From: Silurus meridionalis
Lineage: Eukaryota > Chordata > Actinopteri > Siluriformes > Siluridae
Length of the DNA: 64,000 bases
Assembly: GCF_014805685.1 (NCBI RefSeq)
Contig: NC_060885.1
Location: 17,861,632-17,925,631 of the forward strand
Reading direction: 5' to 3'
Below, in pieces: positions 11,443-22,110 of the stretch. Under the pieces are notes generated by a model that made no database searches, had not been told where the DNA came from, and worked only from the letters and a program-made list of their open reading frames with translations. The translations under genes and the position numbers were made by a program. Numbering within the stretch: position 1 is the stretch's first letter; the number at the start of each line of letters is the position of its first letter.

Positions 11443-13139
11443 TTTAAACTTGCAACACTAGGCTTTATGTCTGCATAAAGCAAGAAGTTGTTCAGGACTG
11501 CTTAACATTCCAAGGCAACTCAGCTCTGTAAAGGTTTATTCAGTCATGACAAACTCCAATCTGAGGATATGGAACAGAACAAGACATCAATACATGAACG
11601 AAGTTGTGTAATTGCAGCATGCTTTCACAGTACATTTTATCAGTCACAGCTGCTGTGTAATCAAGTCTGCTGAGGTCAAGACACATTGAGGAGAAATGAA
11701 ATGAGACCTGTGTTCAGAGCACATTTTCTTCAGGCAGCGGCAGGAAACTGGACCTTCACCAAACCATGATAATAGTTCTAATATGAACTTTTTTGATGAC
11801 TAGTACACAGATGACAGAAAGGTTTTTTGATGAAAATATGTACCTTTTTTCCCGTAAGTCCGTGCTGAAACTGCCAGGTTGCACACCTGTATTTTCTGCA
11901 GGAAGTGTCCTAGTCTCTGGGCGTGTGTAAGCGAAATGTGTGAACTATACTTTTCCTTTTCAAAATGCAGGACGCTCCAAAAGCAGCAACGAAATGTGAA
12001 TACCAGTGGCTGCTACATGAGCTGTACAGACATGCTTGTCGGATAGTGAGGTTACTAAACCACCAGAGTAAACAAATCTAGAACAATATTTAACATGTAA
12101 CATAAACCAGTACGTTTTTGGAATCACACATGATTGTGCAATGTCTGGCTAAATGGGTTTTTTTTTTCCTTCTAGACATCAGAAAATTGAGAGGTATTTC
12201 AAAATGACAAAATTTTTTGTGGAAAGATAAATAAATCGCAAGAATTGGATATTGTGACAGGAATATGGCATGTTGGATGGTAGCAATGTCAGTCTAACCC
12301 ACTTTCAGCACTAGGGCATTATCCTGTCGACAAGATAGCAGAGATATCTAATATAGCCAGCTTTGAAATCTGTGGCATTGGATAAAAAAAAATCTTATAT
12401 TTGCTTGGAAAATTGACATAGTCTGGAATAGGTACATCCCTCAGAAGAGAATAAAGGGGTATCAGTAGTTATATATAGCCTATGAGAAAAAAAAAAGCTG
12501 CAGGATGTCTAAGAAATGAGTGTCGGTTCACATTTATTTTAGAGTCACAACAAGGCATAATGACCATTATTTCCAATCATTTACTAGTACTTGTTCTGAA
12601 AGTATGCTTATCTTATCAAAAATCTTGCTCTATCCTCTGAAGATGTTCACATTTAGGAAAATGTTAACCCATCTGTTGTCTTTAATCAAATAAAGCAGGT
12701 ACCACCAAGTCGTAACTCCATGTCACAGGGGCCGTGGGATAAAAATGAACCCCGAGCCAATTGAGAAGCTCAAATGTCCCAAATAGCAGCACTGTGAAGA
12801 GTGATTCCACTGCCTCAAAGTTTATCTCTTCTTACTCTGTTTTGAGGGCACATTACCTTTTATTACCTGAGACTGATGACCTGATGCCCTCACTGTGCTC
12901 AAACTGATAAGATGACATCAGACTCACAGTGATTGACATGAAAGATAGAGTGTGCCGTCCCACCCAAAAAGAGCGTAGCTAATTTTGGGCTTAATTTTAG
13001 TGTCCACAATTTTTTTTGATAAAGCGCAAACTCCTTACTGTTGCACCACTCAGGAGAGACTGCATTATATTAAATAATCTGACATTTTACCAAACATTTC
13101 CAACTTTAAACCTTTCATGAGTTGCATTTTTTGTCATAA
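11443..13139. other. Intergenic sequence, no gene recognised
   Basis: Mixed-complexity sequence without simple repeats longer than poly-A or poly-T runs. No open frame with a recognisable product on either strand. Confidence 0.55.
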
Positions 13140-13199
13140 GTGTGTGTTACTTATATTTTTTTAACAGGTAGGATTTTCAGTAGGATTAATTTCCAGCCA

Positions 13200-13500
13200 A
13201 GGTCACTAACAGTGATTCCTTTCTTCATGTTTAATGTGTTTTTCTTTAGTGCAGATGTACTGTCCAAGGGAACGAATGCTATTCTGAAACATAGTCAAGA
13301 CAAACTCTTTTTAAAAGCATTATTCCGTTGGCTTGCTGAGCTGTTGTACAAGAAGAGTCACAACAGATCAGTTATAGGCTTAATAGGAAATGCGGTTAGC
13401 TTTCTCAATTCCTTTCTTGACATTTGCTTAGTGCTTTAAGCTCCAATAATAATTCATTCCTAATTAAATACAAATCTTCATTATTGACTCTATTATCTGT
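13200..13500. promoter_or_regulatory. Candidate conserved non-coding element
   Basis: A non-repetitive stretch with an open frame of about 99 codons on the plus strand that lacks an ATG start and any recognisable domain. TAAT-type homeodomain cores cluster near 13440-13475. I list it as a possible enhancer on composition only. Confidence 0.2.
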
Positions 13501-14129
13501 ACTCGCCACACACACACTTGTGAAAGTAAGATCTTATCTGACTATTACAATCTTCGCTGATTATTACACATGATAGGAGTTCAGCTGTTCCCTTTTAATT
13601 TTTATCATACATGAGTCCATCTTTGAAAGTGGTGACAGCAAGGGCCTTGAACCACCCGTTATGCAGTCACTGAGTTCATCTCCCCCCACGCCTGGAATAA
13701 GAAGACCATCATTTTCGCACTGAATGCCTTTACTTTTGGTTCCATTCCCGGATGTGCTAGTGTTTAAAATGAGTTCTGTCATTTTTTTTTCATATCCTGG
13801 TTTGCAGATTTGATTAGATTATAAGCCTGGTTAAGATCAGCTCTGAACATGGTCCCACATGGGGTTTCATTGCACTCTTATACTCATAAAACCTCATTTT
13901 ATTGGAAAATTCATTTAATCTATAAAAAAAATCTACTTAAAAGACAGCCAGCATTTGAAACTGATTAGAGAATCCTTGAAAATAAGCAAGCATCACCTGT
14001 TTACTTTGACCTTTTGGCACAATATGTCTTAACACATTAGGGACTCCTTGGTGGAAAGAAAAATTGTACACAAAGAGTAATCCCTGGCTTTGATTTACTG
14101 GTCTGTATATAATTTCTATGCCTGTACCT

Positions 14130-15160
14130 GAGAACAGTAATTCACATGGAAAGGATTACCTTCAAAGCCTCGCCTCCTTCTACCTTACTGGGGTTCCAGC
14201 TGTTTTATAAGTGATACAAAACAGCCTGGAAACCTTATTTATTTTTATTATTATTATTATAAAACTTGGCCTCTTCACGTAACTGATGATGAACAGAAAT
14301 GAAAAACTGATGAACTGGTGGAAACTAATAGATCTTTACTATGTTACTATCTTTCAGCAACAGTCTTTGAGTGGTGAAACAGAACATGGGTGTGTCCTAA
14401 TACAGTCCAAAATGAGGAAATGGTTCCCTTTTGCACACCCTGCTGTGATTATCAGCCTTTTTTTTTGCCATAATGAGGCCGCCCAGATTTTGGCACACCA
14501 ACCATGGACATTGGCCAAAATGGGGTGATGTGCTCTTACAGTTGGAAAACAGACATAACTTCAAAGCCTAAATTGTTTGGCAAATTTTCCATACAATGTA
14601 CAGAGGAACAAAGAAAGTGAAAGTGGAGAGAGAAGGGAAATGTCTGACAAATTAATTTAAAGATGGAGCCAAAGGGGTTGGGCCCTGTCCATTTCTCCCT
14701 TCCCCCTACTATTTACATAGTGTTGATATGTGCTCTTTTCACCTTTGAAATGCTTTAAGGGACTGGAATTCTCTTTTTTCCCACTACACAATGAGATTAA
14801 TTTGAAGCATGCCTTCAGGCTTCACCTCTAAGTGATTGGGTGAGAGTATAGGGAATCTGTGCTTCCGAGAACAAGGACAAGTCTTGGCTGTGTGAGATTC
14901 TCGTAACAGTCCTAATAGTTTCTATAATATCGCATCCACTGCTGGTGTAATGAGCCATGACTTACACCTTTTATAAGGAATGGATAAAAGACTTGAAAAC
15001 AGAGCAAGGAACAAAGTCATACTGGAACCTCATTACTGATGATTCTGCTCTCAATTTTTCATTTGGGGTGGGCTTGACATCCATCTCAACACCCTCAATT
15101 CACACAGCTGTGTTCCCTTTATCTCTGGTGACAGTCAAGGTTTAACTGATCCCTTGACTC
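14130..15160. promoter_or_regulatory. Candidate enhancer-like block between sfrp5 and golga7b
   Basis: About 1 kb of complex, repeat-free sequence in an otherwise AT-rich intergenic region. It contains several palindromic or motif-dense pieces, for example GTGATTATCAGCC and TTGGCCAAAA near 14445-14520, and CACCTTTGAAATGC near 14740. Open frames are short and unrecognised. A long-range enhancer of sfrp5 or golga7b is plausible, but cross-species conservation was not tested. Confidence 0.25.
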
Positions 15161-18114
15161 TTTCCATCATACTCATTTTACTCATACAAGCAGTGCCATA
15201 TAAGTTAAAGAATGTCATAGAGATTAATTTGTATACTGTATACTGTTTATTGCTATACTTCTTATTCGCTTTAGATGATAATATGCACATCTCCATGCAA
15301 TACTCAACTCCTTATTATATAAAATGCTAAATGGTACATTAGAGCTTTTGCTTACTAATAAGTGATATTGAATCTTGAAGCTGCAAAGAGATTTAAACTT
15401 GAATCATCAGGATGGTAAACATTATATTTTACTCAGATAATGACACCACATTCTGCTTTGCCTTTAATGAACTAATAGATTATTTGGCTCTACAGGTCCA
15501 TACCCAGTTTAATAATAATAGACTTTATAACATCCAAGTTGTTTTTGTGCATGCAATAAACCACCTTTTATATTAGAACCTGCTGCTTGCGCTGCTTATT
15601 CTTTAGTCGTCTTACTTCTGGTAAAGCTGCAGTATTTTGTGGTCTTCCACTGCAGTAAGGTTTACAACAATTTTGATAACAAGCATGGATCAGCCATTTT
15701 TCAGCCATGCTGCTGCTTGCAAGGTGAACCAGGCATCCATAGTGTGGAAATAGTCTTTATCAAGTTCATCAATATTTTAATCTTTATTACTTTCTAATGT
15801 ATTGCCTTTTACACTTTAATTTTTTTTTTCACTTGTTCTTTATATTATAATTTTTAGGTCTTATCCAATAATTATCGTTGTCTTCATTTTCAAAATTAAT
15901 CATCTCCTGTTGTCTTGCAATAAATTAGGGAATTGTTTTTTCTTTTTTGAAATCAGTGTGCTTCTATTCTTGGTTTGCCTTAGATTTCTGTTTCTATCTG
16001 CCTCAATACATCAAAACTTGAATGCCTTTCTTCTCACCAGTGTTGTAAATAACAGTGATTAGACTCAATATATGCTTCTAATCAGCTCAAATCATAAAAT
16101 CGTCTTCGCCCTCCACACCAACAAGGCATACCTGGCTGTGAACTACTGTTTACTGAATGTTCCAGAATATTTAGACTGTTGTGAGTGAAATTCCCAGGAG
16201 CTTCTGACACATGATTGGCTGATACTTGCATCTGTGACAGGGGTTACAGATGTCCCTATGTTTAAAATGTTTAAATCGCTGGTGAGTGTTTATAGATAAG
16301 ATACAATCTATAAACTTCAATTATACTTGTATGTTAACTGTTTGTTTAAAGAGTGTGATTAATAATGATCAAATGAATCCTAATAAACAGTATTTGGCAT
16401 TGCTTTAAAGTGGTACTGCATGATAATATTTCAAATTTTTTTAAGTACTAAAACGTAATGACTGTCCGGTCGTTTGACTTCGACATTTTATATTTGTTGA
16501 TGTCATTATACTCAAATTAAGAGGAGTAAGAGGATTCTGTGATTTATCTGTTAGGGTGCCAGATTTCCTTTGCTAGGTGTTGCTTATATTCTTGTAACCA
16601 CCGTTAGTGGCCACCAGAGGGCATTCCACTGGTCGTTTCTAAAAAGCCCCTTTGACCTACAGTATATGCTCCATAAACTTTAAATATTGTAACGCTCAGC
16701 TCCCATCTGATGATGTCATCTAAGTATCTTAATTTAACAACTTGCATAGGGACAGAGTAGCTCATAGAGGTGATAAATGTATCATACAAGGCTGCTCTTG
16801 CTCTCACTGCTCTGTGGAAGGATGGAAATTTGCCATTTGTCTGGAGAGAGGGTGTGGCCATCTGGCCTGCCATATGACAGGAAAAGAATGTCACGTTTTC
16901 CACTCTGTGTCACTGAGATTGTTTTACACTTTAGTGACACATTCAGCATGAATAGTAAAAAAGTAAGTGTATATAACACTAGTATGTAGTCAAGTCAAAA
17001 AGATGACTGCTAAAATTAAGACGTGAAATCGGATTAAATTAGGAAATATCCCATTTTTTTGTTTGACTATTTTGAAACTTTTATAGAAAAAGGAATGTGT
17101 ATACAAAAGAAAAATTAAAATTATTCCGTATTTTCCTCTTACAATGTAGTTCTTCCAAAGAGAAATAATACTCAGCATTACAAAATACCCGCTCTTGTTC
17201 CAGCACATCCTAAAGAAGCAATGGCTTCATAATCTGGACTGAGCATGGATTGCACTGGCTGTTGGAACCACTTTATGAGCCAAATGACAGCTCATAATAT
17301 GAAATGTTTGGCCAGATACTCGTGACAAACTTCCAGCGACAAAGCCGCTTGTGGTTAGGACACACTGTGATCAAACACGTTGCACACTTCTTTAGCTGAT
17401 TTGTTGGATTTGATCAAGCACTAATGTAATCCCTACAAAAGTGTATAAGTAGTTTTTCAGCACTTTGCTTGCACTACATATTTCAATGTTTCCCTGCTCT
17501 AATTGTTAACTATTAATCGGATGAGTTCAGTTGAGTATGCTGGGAACTATGCCTATACAGGAGCATATATATATAGAGGTAAAAAAAAAAGTCATAATGA
17601 TTATGTATGAAGTTCTGTCCCCTTTAAGATATCACACACATAAATACTTGTTTGTTTTGTTTGTTTTTAGGTATATTTCATCACTATATTTATCCATGTA
17701 CAATGGTTCAGAAAGATCTTCAAACAAAGTAAGGTTCACTCTTGTTTTTGCTTCATACTGGAACAACATAATTAGTATGCTGCCTCAAATATAATGAAAA
17801 ATACTGAAGTAATCATATTCTGTTAATCAGAAACAGCAGTGTTTCCAGCAGTGTGCTGCAAACTACCAGAGTAAAACACAGGAACATCCCAGGATCACAA
17901 GAGGACATAGTGTCTAAAGATTCCTGTGGGCTGAATAGCACTGTCCCACGTCTTCACCTCACCGCTTGACATACACACTGCCTGTAGCTCTCGCCACACA
18001 AGAGGCGTGTCTTTCTTCAATGAGGCTTACAGATGACCCATTTAATCACTAACGTATGGACCTTTAAACACTCGCAAGCTACTTTAATTGGAACACATGG
18101 GTTTAATTGGACCG
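15161..18114. other. Intergenic sequence, no gene recognised
   Basis: AT-rich with short poly-T tracts. Overlapping short open frames on both strands at 16600-16990 have no recognisable product. Confidence 0.5.
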
Positions 18115-19347
18115 AATGTTATTGTGATATATAAAAAGAATACATAAATGAACAAAATGTAAATTAAATAAACAGAAGTGAAATACAAATTAAATTAAAA
18201 TTTGGTGTGATCACCCTTTACGTGCAAAACAGCATCTATTCTTCTATGTATGCTTGCACACAGATTTTGCAGGAACTCAGCAGGTAGTTTGTTCCAAACA
18301 TCTTAGAAAACACCATTAATCCTGATCAAATCACCAACTCAATTAGCATAAATCCAGCCCCAAACTTACAAGGAATCTCCACAATGCATTCCAGTTGCCT
18401 GCAGACAGTCATTATTGTACCTCTCTCCAGCAATTTGTCAAAAAATTAACCTCCTGCTAAAGCCAAATATTTTTACAACATTACAACATTTTTTATCTCA
18501 TTAGTCTAGAGCAAATGCTGCCATTTTTCTGCACCTCAGTTGATATGTTTTCATGCACGGTTGAGTCGCTAGTTTCCATGACAGAGTTATGACATGTTTG
18601 GCTGCAGTTCTTCCATAAAGACCACTTCTGAACAGACTTCTCCAGATAGTAGATGGATGTACCTCATTCCTGTTGGTTTCCACCAAATTGCCGTAGGGCA
18701 CTGCATCGTCCGATGTCAGGAGGAATGTAAGCATGATGTATCCTTCATCTGCTGCACAAAGTTTCCTTAGCAGACCACTGCGTCTATGGTCATCAACATT
18801 GGTCATTTTTTTGTGTGTCTACAAAATAGCTTAAACAGTACATTTTAAAACCCCAGCCTGCTTTCAAATATTTGCCTGGACATTGCTGATGCAGTAAAAC
18901 TGCATTGTGACTTGTTGCTGTTTTCAGTCTTGCTATAGTTTCTTCTACATCCTCACCTATTTATATATAGTATAATATTTGATAATAGAGTTTGTCTGTT
19001 CCTCACCCAGATTTAGGCTTCCTAGATGGCTGTTTCTGTTAAAGTTAATTACTGTATTTCAACCTACATATGAAAGTGATGATCATCAGCACCTGCTGGT
19101 ATTATTGTTTAATCATACAACTGAAACTGATTCTACAAAATTCCTGATTGTACAACCTGTGCAAGTGTAAAATTGAAAGTTAAAGGGTGGTCACACCAAA
19201 CATTAATTTTATTTACATTTTTGCTTCTGTTCCTTCACTTTGCATTTTGCAAATTTATAAGAATAAACAATATATTTATAAAATATATGTTTATGGTTAT
19301 AGCATTAATTCACACCTTCCTAAAACTTTTGCACATTATTGTATAGA
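18115..19347 (-). mobile_element. Decayed Tc1-like DNA transposon (lineage A)
   Basis: The two internal inverted-repeat segments read TTTGGTGTGATCACCCTTTA near 18203 and AAAGGGTGGTCACACCAAAC near 19181. AT-rich outer arms extend towards CCTAAAACTTTTGCACATTA near 19320, so the terminal repeats are long. Between them the minus strand encodes pieces of a Tc1-family transposase. The frame at 18501-18806 contains a LRKLCAADEGYIMLT-like helix-turn-helix segment and a VHPSTIWRSLFRSGLYGR-like segment. The frame is broken and large parts of the catalytic domain are missing, so it cannot encode an active enzyme. I recognise the family from its common fish consensus; the outer ends are approximate. Confidence 0.8.
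18501..18806 (-). pseudogene. Tc1-like transposase fragment
   Basis: An open fragment of about 100 codons inside lineage A. It resembles the N-terminal DNA-binding part of Tc1-family transposases: an AADE..IMLT helix, then VHPST..RSL.RSGL.GR. It lacks the DDE catalytic domain. It is a remnant, not a host gene. Confidence 0.75.
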
Positions 19348-20658
19348 GTATAGAAGCTAGATTTAACCAGTAGTATTTGGGTTGTATTTGTGAATCACAG
19401 ATCTTCATTAGTTATTTATACAGCCTTCTATTTTCAGCATGTACATCTCTTCTTATTTTTATGAGTATGAAAAATCCATGAAACCATAGCAACTGTATAA
19501 GCTGCATGTTGCAATACCTCACTCTGTAGATATTTACATTGCAGTGTTTTCTTGCAGGGGCATAAAGAGGACACTCTTAACAAAAACATTTTCCACACTC
19601 TGCCCTGCCTTAATGGAAATGTAAACCTTTGAGTAAGGGGAGTTAGCCTCTGCCTTTCCTTTCAAGAGGTTCTCCAGGGCCCCGTGAAAGCCTCAATTTA
19701 TTGGTGCCCTGATTTCATGGAACATAAAGTTGTATGTATATGTATGTGTGTTACAATGTACTTCAGTAGACTAATTGAAAGGAGTTTACAGTGAAGTCAG
19801 AGTGTAATGTTTTTTTAATGAGGAGTAAAGTTGTTATGAAGGATTTAAGGGATTAAATACACTGCCTAAACTGTTTTACATGCTGATACTATTCACTCAA
19901 ATAGATGTTCTGTAGGGGGAACGGAATCTCTGTGACTGTCCTGGACTCAATTAGGAAACTTCTTGGCAAGAACAGACTCCTCCATGTCTGTTAATTATTT
20001 GGCAAATACTAAGGCAGTCTGTATAAGGGTAGGTTAAAAATGAACAGGAAGGATATAACTAAATTGATGGAATAGGAGACAAGACCATAATTATGGCAGA
20101 GTTTATATATTTTATGAAAACAATCACAGAGGAGGCTGACAGGATACTGAGCCTACTTCCTAAATGCAGCTCAAATTGGGCTGTTTTTTTTACAGTTTAA
20201 AATTGTGAGTTTTGCATAATTCAAATTGTTTACATAATTGTAGTGCAAGCTAAATAATCAGGGCTTTATGTTTTGCTTCATCCAAACAGGTACCTATATA
20301 TTCTATGTATTAAAAATCCAAAACAAAGATAGCTAGCTAATTTTAGCAGTATTGACCTCTAATAATGAATAGATTTCTGCTGTCTATTATTCTATTATAT
20401 TTGAGTATATTTGGTGTAGCTTTACAAAAACACAAAATTTTGGTAAGCTATTGACATCAGTTCAACAACTAGCTACCTTAATCTATGGAAACCTTGATTT
20501 AAAAATAGGTCTGTATCTGCCTCAATGGAACATAATGTTTTCTGATTTCCTTTTCCTTCTTTTATTAACACTGTAGAGGTCTGCAAGGAGGGGCTTTTGG
20601 AAGCAGTTTGAATGGAATTAAATAGAGAGACATTAAATAAAATACCTTTTAAACCTGT
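19348..20658. other. Intergenic sequence, no gene recognised
   Basis: AT-rich single-copy sequence between two transposon remnants. No open frame with a recognisable product. Confidence 0.55.
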
Positions 20659-20663
20659 TATAC
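20659..20663. repeat. Left target-site duplication of the Ty3/gypsy insertion
   Basis: TATAC immediately before the element's TGTCA end; identical to TATAC at 22106-22110. Confidence 0.85.
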
Positions 20664-20699
20664 TGTCATGCTTTGATCAAGCATCGGCTCTCAACGCCC

Positions 20700-21326
20700 T
20701 TACTCGACGGGGGTTGCGGGGCGGTCGGGGTGGCTGGCGTGGTACTCCTCCAGGAGTGCCGGGTCCAGCATGTCCTGTCTGGGGACCCATAATTGTTCCT
20801 CAGGTCCATTCCCCTCCCAGTCCACGAGGTATTCCAGGGTGCTACCCCTAAGTTGTGAGTTTAGAACTTCCCGGACGGAGTACACTGATGGCTGGTCCAG
20901 CATTTCCGGCGGAGGAGGATCTACGGCGACTTCAGGGTGCTCGGTAGTAGGGGATGTAAAGGGTTTTAGGAGAGACACGTGGAAGGTTGGATGGATGCGG
21001 TACCGAGAAGGCAGGTCGAGCTGATATGCCACGTCATTGACCCACCTGATGATCCGGAATGGCCCAAAGAAATGGTGACTGAGTTTCTTAGAGGGTAGCC
21101 GGAGCCGCAAATTTTGGGTGGACAGCCAGACCTGATCCCCTGGTTGGTCAGGGGGGGCCTCCAACCTCTGAGAGTCAGCGAACCTCTGGGTGGTTCTGAG
21201 GGCACGTCGGAGCTGCGTGTGGGCTGACTCCCACACACACACCCTTTCCCGGAACCAGTAGTCCACCGCGGGAACATTGAAGGGCTCGTCTGTCCAGGGA
21301 AACAAAGGTGGCTGGAAGCACAGCAC
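20700..21326 (-). pseudogene. Ty3/gypsy integrase C-terminus with chromodomain (remnant ORF)
   Basis: An open stretch of 208 codons. The middle carries the integrase C-terminal fold typical of chromoviruses (GDQVWLST, then GPFRI, then HPTFHVSLLKP near residues 105-145). The end is a chromodomain (YLVDWEG, then LWVPR). The upstream integrase catalytic part is in a different frame near 21330-21530 and has lost residues around the final acidic region. It belongs to the retrotransposon, not to the host. Confidence 0.85.
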
Positions 21327-21540
21327 GCACTGGAACGGGTTAGGCCGGTTCCGTCTGTCCGTTGGTCTGAGGGTGATATCCCAAGGACAGATTGAATATG
21401 ACTCCCAGGACCCGGAAGAACACCTTCACACATGGAATGTGAACTGGGGTCCCCGGTCAGACATAATTTCCTCGGGGAGGCTGAAGTTCTGAAAGACGTG
21501 ATGGAACAACAGCAGGTCGGTGAAGGCGGGTCGGTACCTG

Positions 21541-21903
21541 CTAACTGAATACGTCTGCGAATGATCGGTACTCAGGGGGAATCTTCACCTCCAGGGAGTT
21601 CGTAGGGCTCTTCATGAGTGTGGCCACTAGTGGAATCAGTTTAGGGCATGAGGGTCTGGCTGGACACTGGGAAATGGAGTGGCCGTGATCACCACAATAC
21701 AGGCATGCTCCGGCCGTGAGGCGACGCTCTCTCTCTCTCCGACAGCTGATGGGATCCGACCTGCATGGGTTCGGGCTCCGGAGTGGAAGAGATGGAGAGA
21801 GGGGGTAGCAGGTTCCATCTCTGGAGACTGACAAGCCGAATACGTCAGAATACGAATACGAAGTCAGAATACGAATAGGATGTTTATAAGTTTTGGGAAA
21901 CAA
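21541..21903 (-). pseudogene. Ty3/gypsy gag zinc-knuckle remnant fused to start of pol
   Basis: The frame contains a CCHC zinc knuckle (CLYCGDHGHSISQC) and then runs, within about 35 codons, into [13 protein letters not shown], which in fish gypsy elements sits just before reverse transcriptase. The protease that normally lies between them is absent, showing an internal deletion. The frame stops directly after this motif. Confidence 0.75.
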
Positions 21904-22105
21904 ACAAAACAGGTATATTCCGAAACACAGGTAGTCCAGGGATGATCACCAGAATGAACCGTAGATCGGACGTTGAGTGAGTGCGAACGGGAGCCATATA
22001 AAGAGAGGGTGTAAATAGGAGACAGGTGAAGGTGATTAGTATGAAGGCGAGGTGCTGCGAGTGTGCTGAGTGCCGAGGGGGGGCGTGGCCGGTGGTTCCC
22101 TGACA

Positions 22106-22110
22106 TATAC
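22106..22110. repeat. Right target-site duplication of the Ty3/gypsy insertion
   Basis: TATAC, identical to 20659-20663. Confidence 0.85.

Larger units (their letters stand above)
20664..22105 (-). mobile_element. Ty3/gypsy chromodomain retrotransposon, internally deleted
   Basis: The insertion runs from TGTCATG to CCTGACA and is flanked by an exact 5-bp duplication, TATAC, so its borders are certain. On the minus strand the order is: an LTR-like beginning starting TGTCAGGGAACC; a gag remnant with a zinc knuckle (C-x2-C-x4-H-x4-C); the first residues of the polymerase region; then, after loss of protease, reverse transcriptase and RNase H, an integrase remnant and an intact C-terminal chromodomain. 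It is only about 1.44 kb, against several kb for a full element. The 3' LTR is missing or reduced to a few dozen bases. It is much more GC-rich than its surroundings. Frame breaks make it inactive. Confidence 0.9.

Noticed and set aside
13140..13439. 99-codon hydrophobic open frame
   Set aside because: No ATG start and no family resemblance; better treated as non-coding, possibly regulatory.
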